A stretch of 64,000 nucleotides of DNA from Arthrobacter_H rhombi (lineage in GTDB: Bacteria; Actinomycetota; Actinomycetes; Actinomycetales; Micrococcaceae), in assembly GCF_039526245.1 (NCBI RefSeq), contig NZ_BAAAIV010000012.1, positions 310,001 to 374,000 on the forward strand. The letters run 5' to 3'. Shown piece by piece: positions 19,413 to 27,597 of the stretch. The notes beneath the pieces are model-generated. The model was given only the letters and a program-made list of their open reading frames with translations, had not been told where the DNA came from and did no database searches. Made by a program: the position numbers and the translations under genes. Position 1 is the first letter of the stretch; the number at the start of each line of letters is the position of its first letter.

Positions 19413-20144
19413 CTATGCCCGGGGCACCAGTGAGAGCCGGGTGCCGTTCAAGGAGGCGGCGTCGGCGTCGAACAGCCCGGCCACCGCCGTTCCGAAGTCG
19501 GACACGTCGGTGAATCCCGTGAAGTCCCTTGCGGGTTCCCGGCTGCGGGCTGCGGCGTCGACGAAGGCCTTGATGACCAGCACGGTGGCTGCCGAATGCT
19601 GGGCGACGGGTGAGTGCTTGTTGCCGGACTGGGCCGCCCGCAGCCCGGCGGCTGCTGCCATGGTCCAGGCCTCGGCTGCCGCCTTGGCCGCCACATAGTT
19701 CGCGCCCGACCCGGTGGGGTGCTGGACGGCGGTCGAGGAGACCACCGCCAGACGCCCCACCGGGGAGCCGGAGAGGTCGGCGAAGAAGGCCCGTGACGTG
19801 TTGCGCAGGGTCAGGACCACATGGCGGTGCAGGAAGTCGTAGTCCTCATCCGACTGGCCGGCCAGCCCCTTGCCGCCGCGCCACCCACCGACCAGGTGGA
19901 TGAGACCGTCGAGGGGTCCAAAGTCGGTGTGGATCTGCTCGGCCAACGCGTTCGTCGCCGCGGCGTCCGAGAGGTCAGCGACGTACCGCCCGGCAGCGAA
20001 CGGCAGGCGTTCGGCGAGCCGCTCGGCACTGGTGCCGGCGACGAGCACCCGGGCACCGGCGTCGTGCAGGGCCTGTGCAGCGGCGACGCCGGAGGAGGAG
20101 GTGGCACCGGCGATGAGGACGGTGGGGGATTGGGCTGCGCTCAT
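19413..20144 (-). CDS. Short-chain dehydrogenase/reductase
   Basis: 243 residues. Rossmann entry GATSSSGVAAAQALHDAG (TGxxxGxG-type, modified) at residues 12-29, a DLSD cofactor segment, the HLVGGW strand, and the catalytic SS...Y..K in VVSSTAVQH and NYVAAKAAAEA. The substrate is unknown. It is tied to its upstream neighbour: the -10 box of this gene overlaps that gene's stop codon, and the ATG is only nine bases beyond it, so it may be made both from the operon and as a separate leaderless message. Confidence 0.88.
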   Translation of the reverse strand: MSAAQSPTVLIAGATSSSGVAAAQALHDAGARVLVAGTSAERLAERLPFAAGRYVADLSDAAATNALAEQIHTDFGPLDGLIHLVGGWRGGKGLAGQSDEDYDFLHRHVVLTLRNTSRAFFADLSGSPVGRLAVVSSTAVQHPTGSGANYVAAKAAAEAWTMAAAAGLRAAQSGNKHSPVAQHSAATVLVIKAFVDAAARSREPARDFTGFTDVSDFGTAVAGLFDADAASLNGTRLSLVPRA

Positions 20145-20150
20145 GGGTGC

Positions 20151-20156
20151 AGTCTA
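20151..20156 (-). promoter_or_regulatory. -10 box TAGACT formed by the upstream gene's stop codon
   Basis: On the minus strand TAGACT ends six bases before the SDR ATG. Its first three bases are the TAG stop of the DUF6421-like gene (20154-20156). No Shine-Dalgarno is present in the six-base gap, so this is a leaderless-type promoter. Confidence 0.55.
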
Positions 20157-21545
20157 GGCCGCGGCCGGCTCATCGGCTGCGGTGATGCCCACGGTGGATT
20201 CGATGACCGGCTTCATCTTCTTGTCCAACGCCTCGTAGAACATCGAGAGCGGGAACTCGTCATCCAGGACCTGGTTGGTCATCTCCTTCAGCGGTTCGGT
20301 CAGCGGCAGCGCTCCCTTGCCCTGCGCCCAGACGGAGGCCGGATTCGGGGTGACGGTTGCGGAGACCAGTTCGTAGGCGGCCAGCCAGTGGGCCAGCTTG
20401 GGGCGGTCGATCGAGCGCCAGTAGAGGTCATCGATGGCATCACCCAGGGCGCTGACCACCTCGGGGACGGCCTCCCAGTCGATGGTGAGCTTCGTATCCG
20501 TCCAGTGCAGGACGTGGTGCTGGTGCATCCAGGCGAAGAGCAGCTGTCCGCCGAGGCCGTCGTAGTTGCGGACCCGGTTGCCGGTGATGGCGAAGCGGAA
20601 GATCCGATCGAAGATGACCGCGTACTGGACCAGGCGGGCATGGCGGGCCGCCTCGGGTGCGGAGTCCGGGCTGGCGGCGATCTTGACGCATTCGCGGAAG
20701 GCAGTCAGGTCGCAGCGCAGCTCCTCGAGCGAGTACAGGAAGAAGGGCATGCGCTGCTTGATCATGAACGGGTCGAAGGGCAGGTCCCCGCGCATGTGGG
20801 TGCGGTCGTGGATCATGTCCCACATCAGGAACGTCTCCTCGGCCAGTCGCTGGTCGGCGACCAGTTCGGCGGCTTCGGCGGGCAGTTCGAGGTTGGTGAT
20901 CTCGGCGGCGGCCGCCACGACGCGGCGGTAGCGGGCTGCCTCGCGGTCCTGGAAGATGGCTCCCCAGGTGAACGCCGGGGTCTGGCGCATGGCCACGGAT
21001 TCGGGGAAGAGTACCGCCGAGTTGGTGTTGTAGCCGGGGGTGAAGTCCAGGAAGCGCAGCGGGACGAAGAGCGCGTTCGAATAGGCCCCGGCCTCGAGCT
21101 CCGCGATGAAGTCGGGCCAGATGACCTCGACCAGGATGGCCTCGACGAGGCGGTTGGTCGAGCCGTTCTGGGTGTACATCGGGAAGACCACGAGGTGGCG
21201 CAGCCCGTCGACGCGGTCCAGTTGCGGTTGGAACGCCTGCAGCGAGTCCAGGAAGTCGGGGACGCCGAATCCTCCGTCGGCCCAGGTGCCGAAGTCCTCG
21301 ACCAGGCGGTCCAGATAGGCGCCGTCCTGCTCGAAGTGGTGGCGCAGGTCGGTGACAGCCGTGGTGATCGTGGCGGTCAGTTCGGCGGCGCGGGCGTGGT
21401 CGGCCGGTTCGGGGACCGACCCGTCCTTGACCTGCAGCTGCTGCAGCGCGGTGGCCGCTGCCTTCAGCTCCAGCCATGCCGGTTCGCGGGCGATGTCGCC
21501 GGCGGCTTTGTGGTGGGTCTCGTGCGTGATGGTTGCCTGGGACAT
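20154..21545 (-). CDS. Uncharacterised actinobacterial protein, DUF6421-like
   Basis: 463 residues, soluble, no signal. I recall this sequence type as DUF6421 but cannot verify it. Visible: several conserved-looking His/Asp/Glu clusters that could bind metal, such as EETFLMWDMIHDRTHMRG (near residue 242) and FAWMHQHHVLHWTDTKL (near residue 340), and a long N-terminal helical region. The segment LVEAILVEVIWPDFIAELEAGAYSNALF suggests a mixed core fold. An unknown enzyme is possible. It heads the run with the SDR, threonine aldolase and DUF817 genes. The ATG has AGGAC upstream. Confidence 0.72.
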   Translation of the reverse strand: MSQATITHETHHKAAGDIAREPAWLELKAAATALQQLQVKDGSVPEPADHARAAELTATITTAVTDLRHHFEQDGAYLDRLVEDFGTWADGGFGVPDFLDSLQAFQPQLDRVDGLRHLVVFPMYTQNGSTNRLVEAILVEVIWPDFIAELEAGAYSNALFVPLRFLDFTPGYNTNSAVLFPESVAMRQTPAFTWGAIFQDREAARYRRVVAAAAEITNLELPAEAAELVADQRLAEETFLMWDMIHDRTHMRGDLPFDPFMIKQRMPFFLYSLEELRCDLTAFRECVKIAASPDSAPEAARHARLVQYAVIFDRIFRFAITGNRVRNYDGLGGQLLFAWMHQHHVLHWTDTKLTIDWEAVPEVVSALGDAIDDLYWRSIDRPKLAHWLAAYELVSATVTPNPASVWAQGKGALPLTEPLKEMTNQVLDDEFPLSMFYEALDKKMKPVIESTVGITAADEPAAA

Positions 21546-21614
21546 CGTCCTGCACCTCGAATCGTTTCCGGGGCCGCGCCGGGTGCGGCGGCCTGCTGCC
21601 GTGATGGTGCTAAC

Positions 21615-21620
21615 AGCCTA
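21615..21620 (-). promoter_or_regulatory. -10 box TAGGCT upstream of the DUF6421-like gene
   Basis: TAGGCT on the minus strand lies about 70 bases before the ATG at 21545, giving a leader of roughly 60 bases with a ribosome site. No convincing -35 was seen. Confidence 0.4.
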
Positions 21621-21722
21621 GAAAAGATCAAGCAGTACTGGTGTCGAGATGGGCCGAGAATAAGAAACCGTCAGGCTCGGGGGCTCGAGCCGCCCCCGCA
21701 GGCCCAGCGGTGGTCGCGCTCC

Positions 21723-22157
21723 CTACGCGTCGGCGGGGCGCAGGCTCAGCGACACCGAGTTGATGCAGAAGCGCTGGTCCGTCGGGGTGTCATACCCCTC
21801 GCCCTCGAAGAGGTGTCCCAAGTGCGAATCGCAGGAGGCACAGCGGACCTCGACGCGCTCCATGCCCATCGTCGAATCGTGCAGGTAGCGCACGGTGCCG
21901 TCGGCCAACGGGGCGTAGAAGGACGGCCATCCGCAGTGCGAGCCGAACTTCTCCTTGCTGGTGAACAGCTCGGCACCGCAGGCGCGGCAGGCGTAGACGC
22001 CCTCGGTCGTGGAGTCCCAGTATTCGCCGGTGAACGGCCTCTCGGTTCCGGACTGGCGGAGGACCTGGTACTCCTCGGGCGTCAACTCTTGCTTCCACTC
22101 CTCGTCGGTCTTGACCACGGGAAGGGACGGGGCGTTCGAATCAGGAAATGTACTCAC
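21723..22157 (-). CDS. msrB: Peptide methionine-(R)-S-oxide reductase
   Basis: 144 residues from GTG with GGAG upstream. Repairs the R-sulfoxide of methionine in oxidised proteins. The two zinc-binding pairs CRACG and CASCDSH, the substrate segment GSHCGWPSFYAPL, and the catalytic cysteine in DQRFCINSVSL at residue about 133 are all present. Length is that of a free-standing MsrB. No msrA is adjacent. Confidence 0.95.
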   Translation of the reverse strand: MSTFPDSNAPSLPVVKTDEEWKQELTPEEYQVLRQSGTERPFTGEYWDSTTEGVYACRACGAELFTSKEKFGSHCGWPSFYAPLADGTVRYLHDSTMGMERVEVRCASCDSHLGHLFEGEGYDTPTDQRFCINSVSLSLRPADA

Positions 22158-22223
22158 GCCTACTCCAACGTCGCGGACCGCCGGGTCATTCCCAAAGCGA
22201 GCCGCCAGGTTGCCGGGGTTGCC

Positions 22224-22448
22224 TCACCGACGACGGTTGCGCGGGTGCTCCCGGGCGGTGCGTTCATTGCCGCGTTTGTAGTTGCCCGTCAGCCGGGCCA
22301 TGAGCTCCTGCGGATCCTCGTTCTGGACGTCCGCCAGGAACCGGGCGGCGACACCGCCCCGGAGGGTTGCCGCGCGCCGCCCGTGGTGCTCGATCACGAC
22401 CTCGTCCCCTGTCTGCCTGAAATCGAATCCCTGCGGTGGTTGCGTCAT
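22224..22448 (-). CDS. Small conserved basic protein
   Basis: 74 residues from ATG at 22448. N-terminus MTQPPQGFDFRQTGDEVVIEHHG followed by RRAATLRG and a basic end RGNERTAREHPRNRRR. The composition looks like a nucleic-acid-binding or ribosome-associated small protein, but no function is known to me. The coding frame and divergent position opposite an alpha/beta hydrolase gene argue that it is real; similar short proteins occur in related genera as far as I recall. Confidence 0.65.
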   Translation of the reverse strand: MTQPPQGFDFRQTGDEVVIEHHGRRAATLRGGVAARFLADVQNEDPQELMARLTGNYKRGNERTAREHPRNRRR

Positions 22449-22525
22449 GGCCGCCAGCCTGCCACAAAGGTGCTTCCGCCCGCGGGAACTTGGCGGTGAA
22501 CCGATGACTTGCAATGATGGGGGAC

Positions 22526-23776
22526 ATGCGCGAGTACACGTCGACCGCCACCCCCGCCGAGTCCACGGCCCCCATGATGCGGTGGGCCGCACTGGGCGCC
22601 ATCGTCGGCGTCGGTGCCGGCTCCCTGCTGGCCGGCAGTGCCTCGGCACTGGCCGGATACTTTGCCCGGCAGGTCGTGACCCCGGTCCGCAGGACCGAGG
22701 ACCTGGCGATCCTCGCCGTCGTGCACGGGAACGAGGGGCTCGAGGTGATCCTGCCGGCCACCCAGGACACCACCGCGCCGGGCACCTATTCGCTCTACTT
22801 CCTCGGCGGTCGCGGCCATGCCCGGATCGGTGAGGTCCTGTCCTTCAGCCCCGCCGAGGGCACCGTCGCCCGTCGGGTCGAGCACGTCTATTCCGGCGAC
22901 CTGTCCGTCGCGGTCCGCGGCTGGTGGTCCGGGGTGGTCTACGAGACCCCCGAGGACGCCGGCGTCACCGCCGAACGCGTCGGGATCCCCACCCCGGTCG
23001 GCGAGGCGCCCGCCTGGCTGGTGGAGGGTACCGACCGCCACCAGACGTGGGCCATCCTGGTGCACGGACGCGGTGCCTCGCGCACCGAGGGGCTGCGCGC
23101 GCTCTCGACCACCGGGAGGCTCGGCGTCACCTCCTTGCTGGTTTCCTACAGGAATGACGGTGTGGCCCCCTTCGCCGCGGATCAACGCTACGGGCTGGGC
23201 ACCACTGAATGGGAGGACGTCGAAGCGGCCATCGAGTTCGCGTTGGCCCGAGGCGCCCGCGACATCATCCTCATGGGTTGGTCCATGGGCGGGGCGATCT
23301 GCCTGCAGGTGGCGGACCGCTCGCGGCATAAGCGCCATATCCAGGCGCTGGTGCTCGATGGTCCGGTGGTGAACTGGATCGACGTGCTCCTGCACCAGGC
23401 GAAGCTGCACCGCATTCCCGAGGCCGTCGGCAGGATGGGCCAGTGGCTGCTCTCCAACCGGGCCGGCCGGGCCATCACCGGGCTGGCCACCCCGTTGGAC
23501 CTCAAGGCGTTGAACTGGATCGACAAGGCCGACCAGCTGCGGGTCCCGACGCTGATCCTGCACAGCGAGGACGACGGGTTCGTTCCCGTCGGGCCCTCCG
23601 CCCAACTCGCGGAGCTCAATCCCGACATGGTCACGTTCGAACGCTTCACCGTGGCGGATCACACCCGGGAATGGAACGTCGACCCGCAGCGCTGGGAGCA
23701 GGTCGTCACCGCCTGGCTCGGCCGGATGATGCAGGCCCCGCGCCCCGGCGGGCCCTCAGGCCCCCCGGTCCTCTAG
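22526..23776 (+). CDS. Alpha/beta hydrolase with N-terminal membrane anchor
   Basis: 416 residues. After a short hydrophilic N-terminus, MMRWAALGAIVG to about residue 48 is one membrane segment, so the hydrolase is probably anchored with the enzyme outside. The hydrolase core has the oxyanion strand WAILVHGRGASRTEG, the nucleophile elbow GWSMGGA, and the acid/histidine segments HSEDDGFVPVGPS and TVADHTREW. Resembles prolyl-oligopeptidase-like esterases. I prefer ATG 22526 over 22514 because GGGGG lies just upstream. Its stop overlaps the opposing ybaK stop in CTAG. Confidence 0.85.
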   Translation: MREYTSTATPAESTAPMMRWAALGAIVGVGAGSLLAGSASALAGYFARQVVTPVRRTEDLAILAVVHGNEGLEVILPATQDTTAPGTYSLYFLGGRGHARIGEVLSFSPAEGTVARRVEHVYSGDLSVAVRGWWSGVVYETPEDAGVTAERVGIPTPVGEAPAWLVEGTDRHQTWAILVHGRGASRTEGLRALSTTGRLGVTSLLVSYRNDGVAPFAADQRYGLGTTEWEDVEAAIEFALARGARDIILMGWSMGGAICLQVADRSRHKRHIQALVLDGPVVNWIDVLLHQAKLHRIPEAVGRMGQWLLSNRAGRAITGLATPLDLKALNWIDKADQLRVPTLILHSEDDGFVPVGPSAQLAELNPDMVTFERFTVADHTREWNVDPQRWEQVVTAWLGRMMQAPRPGGPSGPPVL

Positions 23777-24288
23777 GGGCCGGCCAGCGGCGCAGGCACT
23801 GCAGCGGTGAGCCGGGACAGGTCTGCCGGGTCCACTTCGATTTCCAGACCACGGCGTCCTCCGGAAACCAACACCGTCTCCCACTGGGTGGCGGAATCAT
23901 CGAGCAGGGTGGGGGAGCGGTGGCGTTGCCCCAGCGGCGAGATGCCGCCGAGGACGTAGCCGGTGCGGCGCTGCGCATCAGCGGCGTCGGCCATCTTCAC
24001 CTTCTTGACGCCCAGTGCGGCCGCCGCGGCCTTCAGGTCCAGTGAACCGGTCACCGGAACGATGGCGACTGCCAGGGCGTCGGCACCGCCACGGCCGGTG
24101 TCCACCAGCAGGGTCTTGAACACCCGGGCGGGGTCGACCCCCAACGCGGTGGCGGCCTCCAAGCCGAAGGAGGCCACCGAGGGATCGTGCTCATAGGCAT
24201 GGGTGGCGTAGACCGCGCCGTCGGCATCCAGGACCAGCGTGGCCGGTGTGCCGGAGACCTCGTGGTGTCGGTGGTGTGCCTTGGTCAT
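23773..24288 (-). CDS. ybaK: Cys-tRNA(Pro) deacylase, YbaK/EbsC type
   Basis: 171 residues. Hydrolyses mischarged Cys-tRNA(Pro) in trans. YbaK features: a conserved KTLLVDT strand with the catalytic lysine (near residue 58), the AIVPVTGSLDLKAAAAALGVKK core and YVLGGISPLGQRH. Third gene of a likely operon with the sulfurtransferase and sufE (13-base gap), which links it to cysteine/sulfur handling by context only. Confidence 0.92.
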   Translation of the reverse strand: MTKAHHRHHEVSGTPATLVLDADGAVYATHAYEHDPSVASFGLEAATALGVDPARVFKTLLVDTGRGGADALAVAIVPVTGSLDLKAAAAALGVKKVKMADAADAQRRTGYVLGGISPLGQRHRSPTLLDDSATQWETVLVSGGRRGLEIEVDPADLSRLTAAVPAPLAGP

Positions 24289-24301
24289 GCGTTCGCGCCC
24301 G

Positions 24302-24748
24302 TCAGGCGGAGAGTGCCGCGTTGACCTGGCGCTTGATCCGCCCCAGCATCGAGGTCATGCCCCGCATGCGCAGCGGGGTGATGGCGCGGGTCAGGCCCAA
24401 CCGGTCGGGCATGTCGTCGGGGACGGCCAGGATCTCGGCGGCCGGGAGCCCATCGAGGCCTTCCTTCAATACCCCAGCGAAACCGCGGGAGGTCGGGGCC
24501 TCCGGCGGCGCGGAGAAGAACAGGCTGACCTCATGGGCCTCAGTGGCCGCGATCTCCACTGTCAGGAACAGCGGCGACTGGCATTCCACCACCTGCTCGA
24601 GCAGTTCCGGGTGTTCGGAGAACCGCTCGGGTAGTGCTGGCAATTCGTCGGAGAACTCCAGCAGCAGTTCCAGGCGTTCACGCTCGGTGACCGCGTTGAA
24701 TTCCTCGATGATCTCCGCCAGGGCGGCGGGGACTGCGGTTTCGCTCAT
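24302..24748 (-). CDS. sufE: SufE family sulfur acceptor
   Basis: 148 residues. Accepts persulfide sulfur from a cysteine desulfurase during Fe-S cluster assembly. The acceptor cysteine is in VVECQSPLFLTVEIA (about residue 55), and the family's C-terminal PLRMRGMTSMLGRIK motif is present. It lies 30 bases downstream of a rhodanese-type sulfurtransferase; this sulfurtransferase-SufE pairing is common in actinobacteria and suggests sulfur relay outside the main suf operon. Confidence 0.93.
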   Translation of the reverse strand: MSETAVPAALAEIIEEFNAVTERERLELLLEFSDELPALPERFSEHPELLEQVVECQSPLFLTVEIAATEAHEVSLFFSAPPEAPTSRGFAGVLKEGLDGLPAAEILAVPDDMPDRLGLTRAITPLRMRGMTSMLGRIKRQVNAALSA

Positions 24749-24778
24749 GGTCGGATGCTCCTTCGGTGGCAGGGGTGC

Positions 24779-25687
24779 TCAGTTGCGGGCGGAGGCGGGC
24801 ACATCTCCGCGCTCGGTGCCCACGGTGATGGGTGCGCGGACAGCGTTGCCCCATTCGGTCCAGGAACCGTCGTAGTTGCGGACGGTCTCGAAGCCGAGCA
24901 GGTGCTTGAGGACAAACCAGGTGTGGCTGGAACGCTCGCCGATCCGGCAGTAGGCGATGACGTCGTCCCCCGGGGCCAGTCCGGCCTCGTCCAGGTACAG
25001 GGCTTCCAGCTCGGCACGGTCGCGGAAGGTGCCGTCCTCGTTGGCCGCCTTGGCCCAGGGGACCGACGCCGCGGTGGGGATGTGGCCGCCGCGCAGCGTG
25101 CCCTCCTGCGGGTAGGCCGGCATGTGGGTGCGTTCCCCGGTGTACTCCTCGGGGGAGCGCACATCGATCAGCGGCTTGCCGAAGTGCTCCGTGACGTCTT
25201 CGCGGAAGGCCCGGATGGCGTCGTCGTTGCGCGGCACCACCGGGTAGTCGGTCGATGCCGGCGTCGGCAACTCACGGGTGGTCTCGCGTTCCTCGGCCAG
25301 CCACTTGTCCCGGCCGCCGTCCAGCAGGCGGACGTCCTCGTGGCCGAACAGGGTGAACACCCACAGGGCGTAGGCGGCCCACCAGTTGCTCTTGTCGCCA
25401 TAGACCACGATCGTGGTGTCGCGGGAGATGCCCTTGGCCGACATCAGCCGGGCGAAGGCCTCCCCGTCGATGTAGTCGCGGGTGACCTCGTCGTTCAGGT
25501 CCGTGTGCCAGTCGATGTTCACGGCCCCGGGAATGTGTCCGGTGGAGTAGAGCAGGATGTCCTCGTTCGACTCCACGACAACGATCCCCTCGTCGCCCAG
25601 ATGCGCGGCCAGCCAGTCGGTGGACACCAGGCGCTCGGGGTGGGCGTAGGCGGCGAACTTCGCTGCGGTATCAGGGGCAATGCTCAT
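24779..25687 (-). CDS. sseA: Thiosulfate/3-mercaptopyruvate sulfurtransferase
   Basis: 302 residues with two rhodanese domains. The N-terminal domain (about 20-140) is non-catalytic, and the C-terminal one carries the active-site loop YCRIGERSSHTW (Cys about 246). CRIGERS is the thiosulfate-type loop seen in actinobacterial CysA/SseA proteins. It moves sulfur from thiosulfate to thiophilic acceptors. GAGGAAAACCC precedes the ATG. A -10 TAGGCT lies at 25729-25734. First gene of sseA-sufE-ybaK. Confidence 0.93.
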   Translation of the reverse strand: MSIAPDTAAKFAAYAHPERLVSTDWLAAHLGDEGIVVVESNEDILLYSTGHIPGAVNIDWHTDLNDEVTRDYIDGEAFARLMSAKGISRDTTIVVYGDKSNWWAAYALWVFTLFGHEDVRLLDGGRDKWLAEERETTRELPTPASTDYPVVPRNDDAIRAFREDVTEHFGKPLIDVRSPEEYTGERTHMPAYPQEGTLRGGHIPTAASVPWAKAANEDGTFRDRAELEALYLDEAGLAPGDDVIAYCRIGERSSHTWFVLKHLLGFETVRNYDGSWTEWGNAVRAPITVGTERGDVPASARN

Positions 25688-25728
25688 GGGTTTTCCTCAC
25701 TTCACATGACGGTACGGATCTGCCATCC

Positions 25729-25803
25729 AGCCTAGTCCTCCACCCCGGTGGTCCGGGTCCTGCGGGTCATCTGCGGCAGTGTATTGCGCGCGGGGCGTAA
25801 ACT
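25729..25803. promoter_or_regulatory. Divergent promoters for sseA (minus) and zapE (plus)
   Basis: Minus strand -10 TAGGCT at 25729-25734 faces sseA with a leader of about 35 bases. Plus strand -10 TAAACT at 25798-25803 faces zapE; its start point would fall at the GTG pair 25809-25814. Confidence 0.45.
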
Positions 25804-25862
25804 TGGCAGTGGTGCGCCCCGCGCGCCGGCCCGTCCCCGCACCTAAGGAACCGACCCCGCCC

Positions 25863-26906
25863 GTGGCACACATTGAACACCTGACCGAACGCACACCACA
25901 GGTCTCCCCGGATGAGCTCCTGGCCGGGTTCCACCCGTCCTACCGGTTCGGGGTGGTGTCCTTCGACACCTACCGTCCGGATCCTGCGCAGCCGACACAG
26001 ACCGAAGCGGTCGAGGCGCTGAAGGCGTTCGCCGCAGGCATCGGGACAGGGAAGAAATCGCTCATGGGCCGGCTCTTCGGCGGCAAGACGCCGCAGACCA
26101 AGGCGGGGATCTACCTGGATGGCGGATTCGGCGTCGGCAAGACCCACCTGTTGGCCTCGCTGTGGCATGCTGCCCCCGGCCCCAAGGCCTTCGGCACGTT
26201 CGTGGAGTACACGAACCTCGTCGGGGCCCTGTCCTTCCGCAAGACCGTCGAGGTCCTCAGTGGCTACCAGCTGGTGTGCATCGACGAATTCGAACTCGAT
26301 GATCCCGGCGACACCGTGCTGATGTCACGGCTCATGCGTGAATTGTCCGACGCCGGCGTGAAGCTGGCCGCAACCTCCAACACCCTGCCGGGTTCCCTGG
26401 GCGAGGGCCGCTTCGCGGCAGTGGACTTCCAGCGGGAGATCCAGGTGCTCGCCGACCAGTTCGACGTCCTGCGCATCGACGGCGAGGACTTCCGCCACCG
26501 CGGCCTGGCGGAGGCGCCCGTGCCCGAGGACGACGCCGTCCTGGAGGCCACCGCCACCGGGCGCTACCCGGACAAGGTGTTGGCCGTCGACGATTTCGCT
26601 GAACTGGTCAACCACCTGTCCTCGGTGCACCCGAGCCGGTACCGCCAGCTCGTCGACGATATCGACGTGCTGGTGCTGCACAATGTGCACACCATCACCG
26701 AACAGGCACTGTCGCTGCGCTTCGTGGTCCTCGCAGACCGGCTGTATGACAAGGACGTGCCGATCGTCGCCAGCGGCAAGCCCTTCAGCAACCTCTTCAC
26801 CGAGGAGATGATGGCTGGTGGCTACCAGAAGAAGTACTTCCGTGCCGTTTCCCGCCTCACCGCCCTGGCCCGCGAAGGACAGCAGGTCGAGGAAGCCGCC
26901 CTGTAG
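25863..26906 (+). CDS. zapE: ZapE/AFG1-type ATPase
   Basis: 347 residues from GTG 25863. AFG1-like P-loop ATPase; in E. coli ZapE acts on the division ring. Walker A is in GGFGVGKTHLLASLWH and Walker B in LVCIDEFELDDPGD, with sensor LAATSNTLPGSLGEGRF. The opening AHIEHLTERTPQVS resembles homologues as I remember them, and AAGGA lies 12 bases upstream. Alternatively GTG 25809 or 25812 could start a leaderless form with 17-18 extra Pro/Arg-rich residues just after the -10 box TAAACT. Neighbours do not add functional information. Confidence 0.87.
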   Translation: MAHIEHLTERTPQVSPDELLAGFHPSYRFGVVSFDTYRPDPAQPTQTEAVEALKAFAAGIGTGKKSLMGRLFGGKTPQTKAGIYLDGGFGVGKTHLLASLWHAAPGPKAFGTFVEYTNLVGALSFRKTVEVLSGYQLVCIDEFELDDPGDTVLMSRLMRELSDAGVKLAATSNTLPGSLGEGRFAAVDFQREIQVLADQFDVLRIDGEDFRHRGLAEAPVPEDDAVLEATATGRYPDKVLAVDDFAELVNHLSSVHPSRYRQLVDDIDVLVLHNVHTITEQALSLRFVVLADRLYDKDVPIVASGKPFSNLFTEEMMAGGYQKKYFRAVSRLTALAREGQQVEEAAL

Positions 26907-26965
26907 GGGTGCGCTCAAGCTGCGCCCGGGCCCAGATGCCGGCCGCGGCATCCATTCATTAACAG

Positions 26966-27008
26966 CATGGTGCCGGTCCCGTCTCTCGACGGTACCGGCA
27001 CCATGTTT
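26966..27008 (+). terminator. Terminator after zapE
   Basis: A perfect 12-bp stem (26966-26977 with 26994-27005) and a 16-base loop are followed by TTT. It lies 60 bases after the zapE stop and faces the convergent small gene, so it may work in both directions. Confidence 0.7.
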
Positions 27009-27054
27009 GCCGTGCTCGTGGGCAGGGCGGGCGCCTCGAAGGCGCAGGGAAATC

Positions 27055-27282
27055 CTAGGCGGGCGGGGCGGTGTCGTTGCCGCTGGCCTTGTCGAGCAGG
27101 CCGTTGGCTGAATCCTGCAGGTGGTTCACCTGGCTGGAATACTTGCCATCGGTCTTTTCGTCGACGAAATTGCCAACGCCATCCACGGCACCGCGGAGCT
27201 TTTCGGCTCCACCCTCGGCCATGTCAGCGGCCTTGTCCTTGAATTCCCCGACCTTGCCCTTGAGCTCGTCAAAAAGAGCCAA
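27055..27282 (-). CDS. Small Rv0909/MT0933-type antitoxin-like protein
   Basis: 75 residues from a TTG start that has a near-perfect AAAGGAGGTG ribosome site seven bases upstream. The protein, MALFDELKGKVGEFKDKAAD with an amphipathic charged helix and DGVGNFVDEKTDGKYSSQV, fits the small helical family annotated as MT0933-like antitoxin (PF14013); CsbD-like stress proteins look similar. No toxin gene is next to it, so an antitoxin role here is unproven and a general stress role is equally possible. Confidence 0.75.
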   Translation of the reverse strand: MALFDELKGKVGEFKDKAADMAEGGAEKLRGAVDGVGNFVDEKTDGKYSSQVNHLQDSANGLLDKASGNDTAPPA

Positions 27283-27450
27283 GTGACACCTCCTTTCGTC
27301 CGGGAGGCCAAAGGCGCCTCCATCTGATGTCCATCCTAGGGACGGGGGACCCGAAAATTCGAGGGGTGGACGGGAAAATCTTCTGCGCCATCGGCGAAAC
27401 CAGGCCGGGCGCCCCGCCGCGTCGCCGCCTTCATGGTGTCGGCGGCATGC

Positions 27451-27483
27451 AAAAACCGCCGGGGCCCAGGGGGCCTCCGGCGG
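27451..27483 (-). terminator. Terminator after tRNA-Gly (copy 1)
   Basis: CCGCCGG (27456-27462) pairs with CCGGCGG (27477-27483) around a GC-rich loop with inner pairing, and five A (read as U on the minus strand) follow at 27451-27455. It starts seven bases after the tRNA 3' end. Confidence 0.8.
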
Positions 27484-27489
27484 TCGCGG

Positions 27490-27563
27490 AGCGGACAACG
27501 AGATTCGAACTCGCGACCTCCACCTTGGCAAGGTGGCGCTCTAGCCAGCTGAGCTATGTCCGC
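27490..27563 (-). tRNA. tRNA-Gly (GCC), copy 1
   Basis: Full cloverleaf on the minus strand: acceptor GCGGACA/TGTCCGC, anticodon loop with GCC, TTCGAAT T-loop and U discriminator, as expected for glycine. CCA is not encoded. The sequence is identical to the second copy about 340 bases away. A strong terminator separates it from the other tRNAs, so it may have its own promoter. Confidence 0.95.
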
Positions 27564-27565
27564 AT

Positions 27566-27588
27566 AAAAAAACTCCGCCGTGGCGGAG
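27566..27588 (-). terminator. Terminator after tRNA-Val
   Basis: CTCCGC/GCGGAG stem with a four-base loop (27573-27588) followed on the minus strand by seven U (A at 27566-27572). Textbook intrinsic terminator lying between tRNA-Val and tRNA-Gly copy 1. Confidence 0.85.
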
Positions 27589-27597
27589 CCTTTTCAG

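Noticed and set aside
19821..22499. 892-codon plus-strand open frame
   Set aside because: Runs antisense through the SDR, DUF6421-like and msrB genes, which have clear motifs and start signals. Composition is Gly/Val/Asp-rich without recognisable domains.
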